Source of the DNA: Cichorium intybus
Taxonomy: Eukaryota > Streptophyta > Magnoliopsida > Asterales > Asteraceae
DNA: 64,000 bases
Reading direction: 5' to 3'
Assembly (NCBI GenBank): GCA_023525715.1
Contig: CM042017.1
Span: 77,514,666 to 77,578,665 of the forward strand
The translations under genes were made by a program, and so were the position numbers. The notes under the pieces were generated by a model that was given only the letters and a program-made list of their open reading frames with translations, was not told where the DNA came from and made no database searches. Positions 34,592 through 47,083 of the stretch are shown here, one piece after another (within the stretch, counting starts at the first letter, position 1; each line of letters opens with the position of its first letter).

Positions 34592-37500
34592 GTCTCCCAC
34601 TTGGATAAGTCAATGACTATAATTATCAATTTTGTCTCTAATTAATTAGCAACCGTAGCTTCCTTGAAACCGCTGCCGAACTCTGACCTAGTCAGTTCTG
34701 TCCAATGATAAGTGATCATATGATCCTTCGTCCAACAAGATATTTTTCAGACATGAGACATGGATTGAGATCAATCTCTGTCCGATACTCTGTTTCCCGA
34801 TTTCAGATTATGCTTGTGACTTTAGAACTTCTAATTGAACACATCAATTTATTCCAGGCTGGCCAGCACTTTAGTCAAGTTCAAAATCATCGAGAGGCCT
34901 ACAGATATCTGTTACCCATCAGTGTTAATGAACGAATAAGCTTTGAGTCATATGCTTATATCTTTTACAAGTCAAATCATTCACAACAACACGTTTTATA
35001 ACATCGAGTTACCAATGCGTTTTCGCATTATCAATGAACAACCGCCTTGTAAATCATAACTCATATCTCTCCACTTTAAGATCATAGGATATTATCGTCT
35101 CAAAATTGCTTGTGATGTAATCCATGAAGCAATTCTTTGAGAGTGGGTTTATCCAATACTCAAATCTCTATTTCTAAGTACTCATGAATGTTGTAGCAAT
35201 CCTATTGCAATGTCTAACTCCTTAGACAGTCTACAAACTAATTCATGATAGTCTTGATTCAATACTTACTTCCCAAAGTATGAGCGACTGTGGACCTTTC
35301 TGAATAATTAAATTATTCAGGAAGTGAAACATGCAAAAGTGAAACATGAAGATCTGACTGGCAGTTACTCTTGCTTATTACCAAGTCTCCACCGGGTAAT
35401 CACCAAGTCGGATCTTGTCATAAACTATTATCGGTTTCAAAAATTTCTTTTAAACTTTCAATTCTAATTTTACAGCTATGTCATTATAAACTTTATACTC
35501 TTTCTATGTATTCAAAATATCTTATATTTATACAATCTATTGTAGATGATCCAATCGGATGCTCATCCGATAACATCTCAATGTGTTATCCTGTCAATTT
35601 TTCTTCTAACTCCATACTGGTAATGTGTATTGTGACTTCCTATGGTTCTGGGGTGTTTAGTCCAGTTGACTGCACCCTAAGACTATTTCGAGGTGTTATG
35701 ATGTGACGGTGAATCACATGCGCACTATCAGAATACCAACGAGATTCTTTAACCATGAAATCCTTTAACATCATGTCCCGACGTTAATAATTACCACTTT
35801 GAAAAAACTTTCAAATTTACCCTATTACTTTCACCCTAATCATTACTCAATGAATTCTTACTTGAGTTCAATTGATTCATCCAGTATTTCCAGCCAGGCA
35901 ATGTCCTGAATCCAACTTACTATGTCCTGAGCATTAAGTCTTCAGGACATATTCATGACATTATGATCGATCCGAACCTTTTGGAACATGATCTAATTCT
36001 ATTCCAAACCCTTTCGGAATCTAAGGATTATTTATAATCCTTGTGTCATGATTTTCGAAAAACTATTTCCTTTCGGAGACTCTTCTCATGCATCTTGAAT
36101 TATATCAAGATCATGCTTACAATGGCTAGGCCTATGCTGGCGATTTCATCCATCTAATAGACGATTGTGAATTACGTGAGTATCTTGCACCTTCCAAGTC
36201 ATCACACTGTGCAATGATAAGAAAACCCTTCCCTGAGTCTATGTATCTTGAATCTCATCAAGATCATCTTGGCAGAGTCTGGATCTATCTCATAGACGTT
36301 TACAACCACCTGTGTATGCCGTATATCTATTAAGGCTTTCATAGTGATCCGTCTCTTAACACCAAGTCATTACACTTCGTAATGAAAAAAGACGCTTCCT
36401 AGAAACAATAGATAATAGCAACATTCCCACTGGCTTTTACACGGTAATGGACTATTCACAAAATCCAGGAATTCTGGCATATTTTGGAATTCATACCTTT
36501 CTGACATCTTAATGAAAATCTTTCTCAAAATCCAATCCTTTGGCATATTTTTGAGAATCTTAATATCCTTATTTTGCGAGATGCCCGTGGGTTTTATCCC
36601 GGGCCCATATACCTTTGTAATGTGACACTCTTTGTGAGTCCCTATTAGTGTGTCGGTGATCCACACGCGCTCCACTAATGACTTACAATGTGCCATTCAG
36701 AATCCTCTCGGATTTCATCTTCTATTGAGAGTGCTTCACTCGTAATCAATTACTTGACTCTGAGTATCGTCTCACTCAACCAGGTGTTCTGAAGGTATGT
36801 ATCTGTCCATGTTGCTTCCTTTTGATGATTTAGTTACTCCCACTGGTTTTTAGACCAGGTGTAAAATCAATCAAACTGCCACATGGACTGTATCTCGTCC
36901 TAAGGTTCTCTTAATTGGCAGCAGCCGGGCTCACCAATGCTTCCAAGTAGTCGGATTGTAATCCGCACCAACTATAGTGTTTTACTACCAATCGGTATGT
37001 CACCCTGATCATAACTACTTATGATGGTGATCAATGCTACTGGTCAAGAGAAGATTATGTCATTTTTGAAACAGAAATCTGATTTATGTTCTAAGCCTAG
37101 TGATGACTAAAGGTTCTTTCACTTGGCTAATCCTGAACTCATTCAGGACTGTCCCAACTCCCACTGTTTCCTTAGAACATGAGTTCTTTCTAAAAGAGCT
37201 TTTCTTTTACAGTTACAGTGGGATAGCCAATGAAATGACAATGCTGGTCATGTTCAGGCTAGTCATGAGGTTCAGATGAACACTATAGGACCCTAGACTT
37301 TCTATGTACAAGTGGGACAATTCCAGCTCTACATTTCAGACAGTGTCTGCAAGACCTACTTAGTCTAGGATGTGGTCAGAATATGGTTTATATGGACTGA
37401 CTGGTATAGTATTGAACTTGATGGAAACTAATTTGTAATGTGTCTCATACATCGAGGATCGAACTGTTTCGACCAATGCTCCATTATCTTCCCTAATACA

Positions 37501-38426
37501 CATTATAACCATTAATGTTCTTGGAAGAGAATGAACTGTGAAACCTTTTTCTTAGTTTATGTCATTTCTCAGGTTCTGTGGAATTTGTACTTTCTTTGAA
37601 GTCCTTGAACTGTTCAAGGTTTCAATTCAATCGCTTATCCAATAAGCCAAGTTAATTCGTCATACTGGATGATGAATATCAAGAAGTACAAACAATTGTG
37701 TTCTATATCAAGATTCTGGCAACAGGTGTGTTTGTTGTTCTTAATCTCAATGTCCTTTACATGTCTATGTAAACTTATCACTTTGTTAACTTTGCTCAAG
37801 ACTTGCAATCTTCAGCTGACTCTAAGTCAACTGATTCCAAAATCCTATCCTCTGGATCTTTGGGTGATTCATTTCTTGCCACATGTGCTTTATAAAGAAC
37901 TTAATCATCATCTGACTCTAAGTCAGATGATTCCAAAGTCCTGTCCAACTGGACCTTTGGTTGATTCATTTCTTGACACTTAAAGAACTCAATTCATCAA
38001 GTGACTTTAAGTCAAATGATTCCAAAGTCCTATCCAACTGGACCTTTGGATGAATTGATTTTTGTATTAACAATCATAAATGACACAATTCTTGAATTAA
38101 CATTCAAATCATACATTTAACAAAATCATATAACATTTCAAGGACAATTTCATACAATAGGTGTTAAGAGAAAAATGACAATTTTATTAAAACCAAAAAA
38201 TCCTTGAACAATGTAATACATGAAAGACAATGTCAAAATACATTCAAAAGCTAATAACAATATTCTAATATCTATCTAAACTTCAAAACTACACGAGCAG
38301 GAGATGCAATCCAAAAGTGCTCCTATGCGCCAGGGTCCCGTATCTTATTGATTCCCTGCATACAAACCAAAATGTGACTATCACATTATGTATCAAGAAA
38401 TTCTTTGGACCACGAGTTTTGAGGTT
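34592..38426 (-). other. Non-coding 3' internal region, with tandem repeats and hairpins
   Basis: No gene was recognised. The segment just after gag has three units of 89-96 bp (GATTCCAA at 37833, 37929 and 38018), each with a TGACT...AGTCA inverted repeat. Hairpin motif copies lie at 35699-35730 and 36644-36679. The similarity to 21260-24613 is clear throughout, including the ~166-bp duplicated block (36060-36400). Confidence 0.75.
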
Positions 38427-39227
38427 TTAAGATATACCTGAGCTTTCACCAGTTTCTGACCTTGGAGCGTTTTCCAATCTTTCCTCGACTGTATCCGGTT
38501 TTGAGGGTTCCCAGCTAAAGACATATCCAGAAAATCTAGCCTGATTCTGGCAATGTCTTCTCTCTGGACTTAATTCAGAAGTAGCTGAGCCATTGGAGCC
38601 ATGTCTGTCCATAAGAAACTCGTACAAGTTTAACAGTGGACGCATCTCCATAAAAGCCCTTTTCCGATTTTCCTGCCTATACATCTGAACGAACAGATCA
38701 TACTCATCAGTCAATGAGTCGAGTAAAATGTCAATACTCTTTTCCTGACTCATGGGAAAACCAAACTTGTACAATTCATTCATGTACTCTCTAATCTGAA
38801 GAACATGTGAATCGATGCTACTTCCTTCTTTTAGCTTACTCTCTGTAAGCTTTTTGAAGATCCTAGATTGTTCCTCTTTTATCGGTTTTCGGAACCTTTC
38901 CTCAACCGACCTCATTAACTCATATGGCCCCAAGGATTCAAAATCCTTGCGGAACTCGGGGTCAATGGTCAACAACATGAGGTCATGAATCTCTTCGGAT
39001 TCATCAGTTAAGAAGTTTTGCTTATCATGAGAGCTTTTCCTGATAATTTCTTCCGGTTTGAGCGGTAACGGATACACAGTCAGATTAAGCTTGCCAGCAA
39101 CGACGAGAACAAGTCTCCAATGGCGAAGCCATTCCTTGCAGTTAAGGCCGGTCAGCATTTCCATATTTGGCAGGTACATTCTGATGCTTTCAGAAGTGGG
39201 TGAAGGAGGAGAATTGACACTTGACAT
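38427..39227 (-). CDS. Gag-like protein of TR-GAG-like element, 266 aa, open
   Basis: This is the second open copy of the pol-less gag, presumed to build the particle shell. It aligns over its full length with the protein at 14573-15412: NMEMLTGLNCKEWLRHWRLV, SEEIHDLMLLTIDPEFRKD, SLGPYELMRSVEERFRKP, RPLLNLYEFLMDRHGS. It ends about 13 residues earlier (ESSGIS-stop). There is no zinc knuckle. Its ATG follows TTTTATAG, a candidate splice acceptor with a CTAAT branch-like site. Most differences from the sister copy are substitutions without frame loss. Confidence 0.87.
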   Translation of the reverse strand: MSSVNSPPSPTSESIRMYLPNMEMLTGLNCKEWLRHWRLVLVVAGKLNLTVYPLPLKPEEIIRKSSHDKQNFLTDESEEIHDLMLLTIDPEFRKDFESLGPYELMRSVEERFRKPIKEEQSRIFKKLTESKLKEGSSIDSHVLQIREYMNELYKFGFPMSQEKSIDILLDSLTDEYDLFVQMYRQENRKRAFMEMRPLLNLYEFLMDRHGSNGSATSELSPERRHCQNQARFSGYVFSWEPSKPDTVEERLENAPRSETGESSGIS

Positions 39228-40548
39228 CTATAAAATTAAACAGAATTGATTAGTTTAATTGTTCCTTTTAAATAATTACCCAATATGTTATTTAATAAGG
39301 CTAGGATCCAAAATACCCCAACTATGGTGTGAAGAGGGATGCCGTAGTCACAACATATTGGTCCTTTAGGTAGATAAACATTTATCAATTTCATCCTATG
39401 AAATTCCTAGATCTGTTGAGATTCATTTAACTTTTTAATGGCATGTTTAATCTCGGATGTGCTCCACTGTTTGTGACTGGGATGTCGAGGATCACAAACT
39501 GGATGTGAATAACCATGTAAATTAGCTTGGTACTCTCGGGGTCAGTTGTCATCACAAATTGATGTGCCGGTAAACCACACACGCTCCATCAATAATGACA
39601 ACACCCGAGAAACCCATTGCAACTCTTTATGAACCCCTATTGGTGTGCCGGTGAACCACACACGCTCCACCAATGTTTCATAAAGTGCAATGTGCAATTT
39701 CATGGATTTGCACCAATTCACATTTTTCCTAAAGTAACTAGATTTGGGTTTTATTAAGTGGTTCTAGTACTTTGAATAATATCATTATACTTTTAGTGAG
39801 ATTAGGCGGTCCTATCAAACCCGTTTGGCTAACGACCCTCCACTGATCAGGCGAGTGGTGGGTGAGAGTAGACACCCATTAGACTGCCATTTTATAGGCA
39901 GTCTCCTTATACCCACTTTATAGATCAGCTTCGTGAATGAGGCCTACTATTGATTTGACTAACCATTTTAATCTTATACATATAATAATAACTCCCTAAT
40001 TATAATATATATAAGATGTAAATTTTTAATTCTTTTTAAAAATTGTTTCTGGTTTATCTTTTAATTTATTGGAATTCAAACTATTTAAATTTTAAATTAA
40101 ATTAAATAATAACTCCCTAATTATCTTTTAATTAACCAATTAATTAAATTAATTAAATATGATATTTTAAACCTTTTAAAAATATTTTAGAACTTATCTT
40201 TTAATTTCCACCAATTTAACCAATTAAATTCAAATTAACTTAATTCCTTAAAAGCCGATTTAATTGTCTTTTAATTAATAAATTAATCAAATTAATTGAA
40301 TTTGATATTTTAAACCTTTTAAAATATCTTTAGATATTATCTATTAATTTTCGGAATTTAAAACAATTAAATCGAAATTAATTAAATTCTTTTAATAATC
40401 TTTTAATAAAACAATTAAATTAATTAATTAATTTTGCAGATAGGTGTCACAAAATAATCAAATTAATTTAAACCTATCCTCATCCCCTAAATTTTGATTT
40501 TATAGGATAATGGTTTTAAGGTTTATCTTTTAAACAATTTAAAGTTAC
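39228..40548 (-). other. Leader, candidate intron with two hairpin motifs
   Basis: Donor-like TTTTTG/GTAACT is at 40548 (minus) and acceptor TTTTATAG ends at 39228. Hairpins are at 39559-39592 (stem TTGATG/CATCAA) and 39640-39673 (TTGGTG/CACCAA). The rest is AT-rich, with a block around 39740-39960 shared with the other two leaders. Confidence 0.6.
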
Positions 40549-40726
40549 CAAAAATAGAATACCTTCTAAACCCTAATGCCCAAATCGCCAACTATGGAGG
40601 AGGGAGGCTAGGGTTTTCAAAAACCCTAGCCCTTTGATCGATTTGCCCAAAAATAGGGTTTAGAGACAATAAACCCTAATTACAAGGAAAGTAGTTATAG
40701 CAATTTAACAAGAAAAACAACCAAAT

Positions 40727-40738
40727 GCTCTGATACCA
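40727..40738 (-). promoter_or_regulatory. Primer binding site
   Basis: The minus strand reads TGGTATCAGAGC one base from the 5' LTR, standard initiator Met-tRNA priming. Confidence 0.94.
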
Positions 40739-40739
40739 C

Positions 40740-41133
40740 TGAAAGGTTTTCTGCAACTATGAACTAATGATCCTAAGTTCACATGCAACCTATATAGATC
40801 TAAGTTTTTCTTCTAATTAAACATATAACAATTCCTAAAAGGCTAGAAAGAATTAAACTAAAAGAAAGATCAAGAAAAACCAACCGTTAGTGAATCTTGG
40901 AAGCAAAGCAACAGAAACCTCTTGCCTCAAATGTAGTCACACCCTAGCTTGGAAGTGTTGGCCAAAAATTCCTTCAGAGAGAGCTTCAAAATCGTGGTCA
41001 CTCAGGGTTTATGAGCCTCCCTATTTATAGGCTCCAAATGGTTGTCAGATAAACCTTACAGATAAATCTTTTTTGAATTCGAATTAAGATAATCTATTAT
41101 CTTAATTAATCAAACCATTTATCTATATATAAA

Positions 41134-41230
<97 letters not shown>

Positions 41231-41577
41231 CCAACCACACACTCACTCAAAACTGTCACTTACTCAACTATCGAATAATTACAGTTTTAGTCCCTACACC
41301 TTTAATTAATTAATTTAACCTCCAAATTAATTCTAATTAATTCCAGAAAAATTTCTAATTAATTATTACAATTTCTAATTAATATATTATCACTTAAATA
41401 TATTAATAAACTATTTATTTAATTTTTATTGATTTATTAATCATATAATAAATCAATCTTTCTCTCTGCCGGACTTTCTGTCAATCCTCCAACTATGAGG
41501 GAAACCCAAATGGACTATGCTACTATTAATTAGATAAATACTAATTATTAGTCATGGATTAGACACCTATTCCAACA
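40740..41577 (-). repeat. 5' LTR of TR-GAG-like element (838 bp)
   Basis: It pairs with 33759-34591. The promoter TATAAATA (minus) is at 41022-41029. It has a 13-bp duplication absent from the other LTR and a TA tract at 41139-41227. Confidence 0.95.
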
Positions 41578-41924
41578 ATAGTTTCATTCTTGTACGCAAA
41601 GAAGTACTCATACCGACGGTTGAGAGAATTTTCTTGAGCAGCTCTCACTTCAGTAGTGTCTTCAAAGGCGATAGTGAGAGTACTCAACATCTCTTTGGCA
41701 GAGATGCAGTTTTGGACCAGATGATAAACTTCATAAGGAAGAGAATTACCAATAGCAGTTGTGGCTCGAATGTCGAGATTGACAAGCCTCTTGCCGTCAT
41801 CGGTGAATTCATGAAGTGGAGTAGCCTTTCTTTCACCAGGAACACCATCCTTGGTAACAGTAAATTCAGGACTTTTACCGAGACTCTGGTTATAAACCCG
41901 TATAGATCTATACACAAATATCAC
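41578..41924 (-). pseudogene. Copia gag, N-terminal side of the split gene
   Basis: The minus strand reads EFTVTKDGVPGERKATPLHE, LDIRATTAIGNSLPYEVYHL, VQNCISAKEMLSTLTIAFED and NRRYEYFFAYKNETI, the usual first half of a Copia gag. It joins in frame to 33758. The N-terminus proper is lost near 41925, where a short stretch (TTACCGAGACTCTGGTTATAAA) is repeated in tandem. Confidence 0.88.
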
Positions 41925-44289
41925 GCTCTCTTACCGAGACTCTGGTTATAAATTCAGGACTTTTAGTGTGTGTACTTATATAAGTACTGTGAAGACCCGT
42001 CTCACAAAAATGTATGTATATCAACTCGTTTACGTATATTTGTTAATAAAATCTTTGTTTTCACCATTATCATTTTTCCCATGATAATATAGTAATGTAT
42101 AATAATTATATATTTTTATATAATTATTTTGTCTTGTTCAAAATGTCATAATAACCCTTGTGTCCATAAACTATTCCTATAATAGTTTATTTTTAGTATT
42201 CCGTCGTAATAAGCATATATTTACGGATATATGTGAAATAACTTATTTAGATGGTTATAAACAATATCTATTAAGATATTTCCTACAAAAATGGTGTAAT
42301 AACTTGGTTATAACCATTTTTGCTAGAAAAGTTGTATTTCCTGTCACAAAAACGTAGTTTATACTAGTTTTCGTTTTTATGACTTTTCTTTTGAAGATCT
42401 AGCATTTTTACACACAATATGTTTGTAGATTTGTAACTTTTATTTAAACATATTACATCATAGTGTTCATAATACTTAGATCTAACTATATTTCATGTCA
42501 AAAACCTTTTTACATAAGAACTTGTAAAAAACTTGTGTAAATAGTCGTTTTTAGTGTATAAACTTGTATTCTCCCCCTAAAAGCTTGGATAAAGATGAAA
42601 ATGAGGGGTATGAAATCACTCTTGATGTGTGCTTTAACTAGAAACAAGGTTGGTCTCGAGAGATTAACGGTAGAAACAACGATTCAAGCCTTGGAGCTTG
42701 GAGGACCCTTGGACAAAGCTATTACCCAATAGATTTCCGTAAATGTTAGTGTGTGTAAAAGAGATGAAAGTGGTGTAATAGGTCTTAAAATCACTAAATG
42801 AAGCTAACTTACCAAGTATATTTGAAAAACACTTGAAAATGGTGGATGGTGGTGGTGGAAGGTGGTGGCCGGCGGTGGTTTGTGGTGGGGGAGAGGTGGT
42901 GGCCGAAGGTAGTGATGGTGGTGGAGTGGTGGTGGTGAGCTGTGAGTTTGAGAGAGAGAGAGAGATGAGAGTGTGTGTTGGGTGAAAGCTTCAAATGAAT
43001 GAAATGTATTCATATGTTAGTTTAATATATTTGAATTTGATTTCTTTGATTAATTTAATCCTAGCCTAGATTTATGAATAGTAACTATGAAGATTGTGTT
43101 GGGATGTTGTGATGGCTTGGGTTCAGCCGATGGGGGGGGGGGGTAGGGGGTGGGTGGGTGGGTTGTTTTTATAAATAATGCAATCTACTTATAAAAATAA
43201 GTGTTTTTATAAAATTCGTAAAGCGTCTTAGCGTATTTTTGTAAGTTTTCGGAGAAACGAACTCGTAATTAATTATTATGTATAAAAACATTGCTAAGCA
43301 TTTATTTAGATTGAGTCGTAGCTCATTAAACGATGAAATACGCGTTTAAGCGCAGTATTCTTCCGATTTCGCGATTTTCAGCATTTTACCGAAAACTGTG
43401 TTTGGCTTTAAAATTAAACGCTAGACGTGATTACGCTTCATAATATATGATTTATTATCCCATTCTTGATGTTTAAGGCACCACGTTTTGTATTTTGGGT
43501 CCAAACCCTGTGTACATTTATTCGTTCACAGCGGTTTAACTGTTGTACTTTCACATACGAACTTCGTTTTCGACGTTCTATATATCCACAGGTTCGTATT
43601 CACGAATACATCATTTTATGAATATTATTATTCTCAAGATAATAATTGTATGATTATCGAATTTTTATGCTACAGTAGTTTGTTATCCGTATTTTCCACG
43701 TTTACTCGATAATTGGTTTGAATTAGCGCACGTAGTATTATAATATCTAATAATACACCATAAAAGTTATGGAAAATTACATTTCAACATATGGATTAAC
43801 GTACGCTTCGTTTGACTACGGTTGACTTTTGTTGACTAAATTTACAATTGTCACAAAATTCAACCTCGGTGTAGTGTTTAGGTTTTTAACCTTGGCCCAA
43901 TTTTCTAACCTCGATGCATTTTTTTGTTTTCCCTTTATGTTTGACAGATATTTCTTCCAACTTCTGTGCATCATAACTTATCTTGTCATAAGTAACAACA
44001 AAGATGTTAAAATTTTAATTTATTGGAATCTATCTCTAGACATTTTTGGAAACCCAAAATTTTATTTGATCAACATTTTATATCTTTGATCCAAACATGT
44101 TTCAAAATAAAAATTATAATTTTTGGAAATCCGAAACTCCTTTTGGTCATGAATTGAACATTCTTTGAATATTCCAATTCTGCTAACAAAGGTATTTAAC
44201 TATCTTTGGTTTGTTCTCACTGTTTGATGTTTTTTGCTCAGAAGCTCACATCTTGGGATATTGCAAAATAAAAGAAAGAGGTTGAAAAA
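41925..44289. other. Non-coding, LTR-like segment
   Basis: No gene is recognised. A possible LTR-like start is TGTGAAGACCCGTCTC near 41992, but no matching end or target duplication was found. It contains a GGTGGT-rich and GA-rich simple stretch at 42838-42966 and a G run at 43131-43162. The remainder is AT-rich with CGTTTACG-type motifs. Confidence 0.4.
43131..43162 (+). repeat. Poly-G and GGGTGGG stretch
   Basis: Over ten consecutive G residues are followed by GGGGG and repeated GGGT, a candidate quadruplex-forming site and a likely sequencing or assembly weak point. Confidence 0.9.
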
Positions 44290-46730
44290 CATAACAACCC
44301 ATCAAAAGAAAAGAAACATGCTAAAAAACAAAAATAGGCCAATTAAAGGAAAATAAAAACTAAAAGAACAAAGTCCCATCAAATCACCACCGAAGCTGGC
44401 ACCAGTCGACTTCTTCGTTCGTATGAAATTTAACAATGCAGTGGTACAACAAAACCAGACTGAATGGACTTTGCAAAGGCGCTTCAATGTCAGAAACGAG
44501 CATTGGAAGATAATTGAAGCTCTTGGCGTAGAACAAGACACAGATACACTGGTCACTCGTAACCGACAAAACAAGTTCGAAACTGATGTAGACGAGATTA
44601 ACAAATACATTACTTTCAAACTCTCAAAGATGGTAGACGACTCTGGTTACGTTTTTTATGAACAAGAAAGGAACTAGGTTGAGATAGGGAAACACATCGT
44701 CTCTTTGACTTATGAGGCCTTTCTAGATAGAGAGAAGAAGAAGAATGCTCCAAAGACTTCCAAGGGGACCTCTCCACCGAGAGATCCAACACCGGAGCAC
44801 AAGTCCCCTGTCAAAGAGACATCCCTAATCCAAGAACCACCAAGAGATGAACCGGGTGCTCACATTCTTTTCTCCGAAACTGCCTCTCAAACGTTTGGAA
44901 ACGACTTTGTTGATGTTTCAAGAACCAAGGTTACCAAGCCAGTTGACCTCTACATTGATGACACCACCTCTGCGCTAGACAAGAAGTTGGACTCACTGAT
45001 TTCCATTGTGTCAGACTTGAAAAAGTCCTAATCTAATGATGATTTGGTAAAGAGATTGTAGGTTTAAGGCAAAAAGTTGAAGCCTTGGAGAAGAAATAAT
45101 TGACCATTGATATAGTTGCAAAGCAAGCCATCACCAAAGGCTTGAAAAGAGATTTATGAGAAAAGAAAACAGGATGCCGAGAACTTAATGAAACAATCAA
45201 CCGAAAACATGGCTTGTGTGCAGAAAGTGGTGGACGACTTGGCTTCTCTCAATACTAGTATCACCTCCCAAGTTTTGACATTATTTGAGTCCACCGATAC
45301 TTATCTCCAAGGGGTTTATTCAGACAACCTCTCACTCAGGGCGACACACACACTTCTGCTTCAATTGCTGACCATCATTCTCCGTAACATCACAAATATA
45401 GTTCATGGTCCAATTGATTCAATGACAATGCATGCCAATCGCCTTAATGAAGCCATTGAAAATATAACCACACTCTCTTCAAAGACAACTGATGATATTT
45501 CTTAGCATGTTACAAAAACAGGATTGAAGATCTTTGAAGACCTGGCCCTTATCAGGAAGCACATGCATGTGACCACATCTAACGATCAGGCCACAAGAGG
45601 GGGAAAGGTGTATTCTCTTGACAAAGGAAAGGAGAAAGTTATCGACATATAAGATAATGTTGATGAATCTGATAATGATGATGATGACGACATGGATGCC
45701 GAAGAAGAAAAAGAAACTGAAACTGATCTCGGTGGTGGTGAGGATAAACTAAAATAATCAAATCCTCCTCCCTCACCAAAGCCTTCACCGAAGCATGATT
45801 CTCCACCAAAGCAAGACTCTCCCATCAAACTCCAACTCATCCTTCTTCTCCTCGAAATGAAGATCTCTTGTACTGTCCTATAAAGCCAACAGATGATTCG
45901 GCTATAGTTAGAGCTAAAGAAGTGTATATTGATGAGATTGCGAAGTTTCAAGAAGATGTAGACAATAAACTAAGAGCCGAAGCTACTGCAAATGAGGAAG
46001 GGCCAAGCCAGCCTGTGTTAAGGAGTTCCTTTGATCCTCGGCCTCTAACCAACGCTGACTATCGACCCATTGAATCATTTGCTCCTCCTCCCAACCGAGA
46101 TTACAGCTGGAACATGATATTGACTCCTAACGGGGAGAAGTACATAATGTTTTCCATCTGAACACGAATCTCCCATCCAATCAAAGAGATTTAGAATTGT
46201 TTGTTCGGACCTAGAACTTCCATCAAAGGAAGACTCAACCAAAGAAATATGTGGGGTCTCGAAAAACAATCACAAGAGTTGTTGGTATCATCAAAAAGAG
46301 TTTTTCAAAATCACCACACTATGAATACACGTTGACTAGGGTGATAGACAATTCACAGGAACAAAAGCTGACTACAAAGAATGAATCCTGAAGATATTAT
46401 TGTTATGTCCTTAAAGCTTAGTTACAGGATTGAGAAAATACTTAACACAAAGAATCCTACTTAGCTATCAAGCGGTTTCTCAAACAGCTGGTGATCGAGC
46501 TTATGAGAGCAGACGGAGAGCTTTACAAGCTCCGTGGAGAAGATCGGTACACGGAGTTAGTTGATATGTCTATGCTAGATGGGAGAGCTGAATGGAAAAT
46601 GGGAGCAACGAACGATCCTAAACTTGGTTTAGTACACCGAACCAAAGTTCCTTATGCCAAGAAATTCTTTAGGATCAATGACATGAAAACAAACTCCAAA
46701 CGAAAACCTGACCGGATGCATTGAAGCAGT
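44290..46730 (+). pseudogene. Unrecognised broken coding region, probably of a retrotransposon
   Basis: A series of open stretches shares one frame from about 44370 to 45500 (LAPVDFFVRMKFNNAVVQQN, TLQRRFNVRNEHWKIIEALG, KPVDLYIDDTTSALDKKLDS, NIVHGPIDSMTMHANRLNEA), with stops at 44675-44677, 45029-45031 and 45503-45505. Frame changes follow, with an Asp/Glu-rich and Pro/Ser-rich part (45650-45830) and further open pieces to 46724. The composition suggests a real protein that has decayed. I do not recognise its family. A polypurine tract and LTR-like start follow at 46891-46902, which argues for a retrotransposon origin. Confidence 0.45.
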
Positions 46731-46890
46731 TAAAAAGTCAAAGCACGCCTCTGAATAAGTAAAGGACGAATTGGTGTTGCGAATGGAATGGATGATTGCA
46801 GTCAGAAGCTTTTAGGAAAAAGTTTGGAGGTTTGTGATAAATGAATAATTGCATTGAAGAAGGAGAGTAAAGAACCCTTGACTGGTCATC

Positions 46891-47083
46891 GAAGGGGGAA
46901 TTGTTAGGAATCGTTGACTACCTATGTTTAAAGTTTGAGACGATATTTTGTAATGAGATGGTTATGTTTGTTCTTGTTCAAAAGATAACTTTTGTATGGT
47001 CATGGATGTTATTAATGAACAATAACCTTTGTCTCAACATATGTGAAACCCTTGTTTGTCTCTTGTAAGTGTTATGATAATAT
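46891..47083 (+). repeat. Polypurine tract and partial 3' LTR
   Basis: GAAGGGGGAAT is followed by TGTTAGGAATCG, the usual join of a polypurine tract and a 3' LTR. The LTR is cut after about 180 bases by the next LTR at 47084. Confidence 0.55.

Larger units (their letters stand above)
33759..41577 (-). mobile_element. TR-GAG-like LTR retrotransposon, complete, 7.8 kb
   Basis: Both LTRs are present and the element is flanked by a perfect 5-bp duplication ATAGT (33754-33758 and 41578-41582). From the right it has 5' LTR, PBS, leader with hairpins, gag, tandem repeats, a long non-coding region, polypurine tract (minus CCAAGTGGGAGAC, 34592-34604) and 3' LTR. No pol domain was found in any frame. 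It splits a Copia gag whose frame reads through when the element and one duplication copy are removed. The LTRs differ by roughly 20 substitutions outside the TA tract. Confidence 0.95.

Noticed and set aside
42804..43013. His/Pro-rich open frame on the minus strand
   Set aside because: It is the translation of a GGTGGT and GA simple-sequence stretch with no family resemblance.
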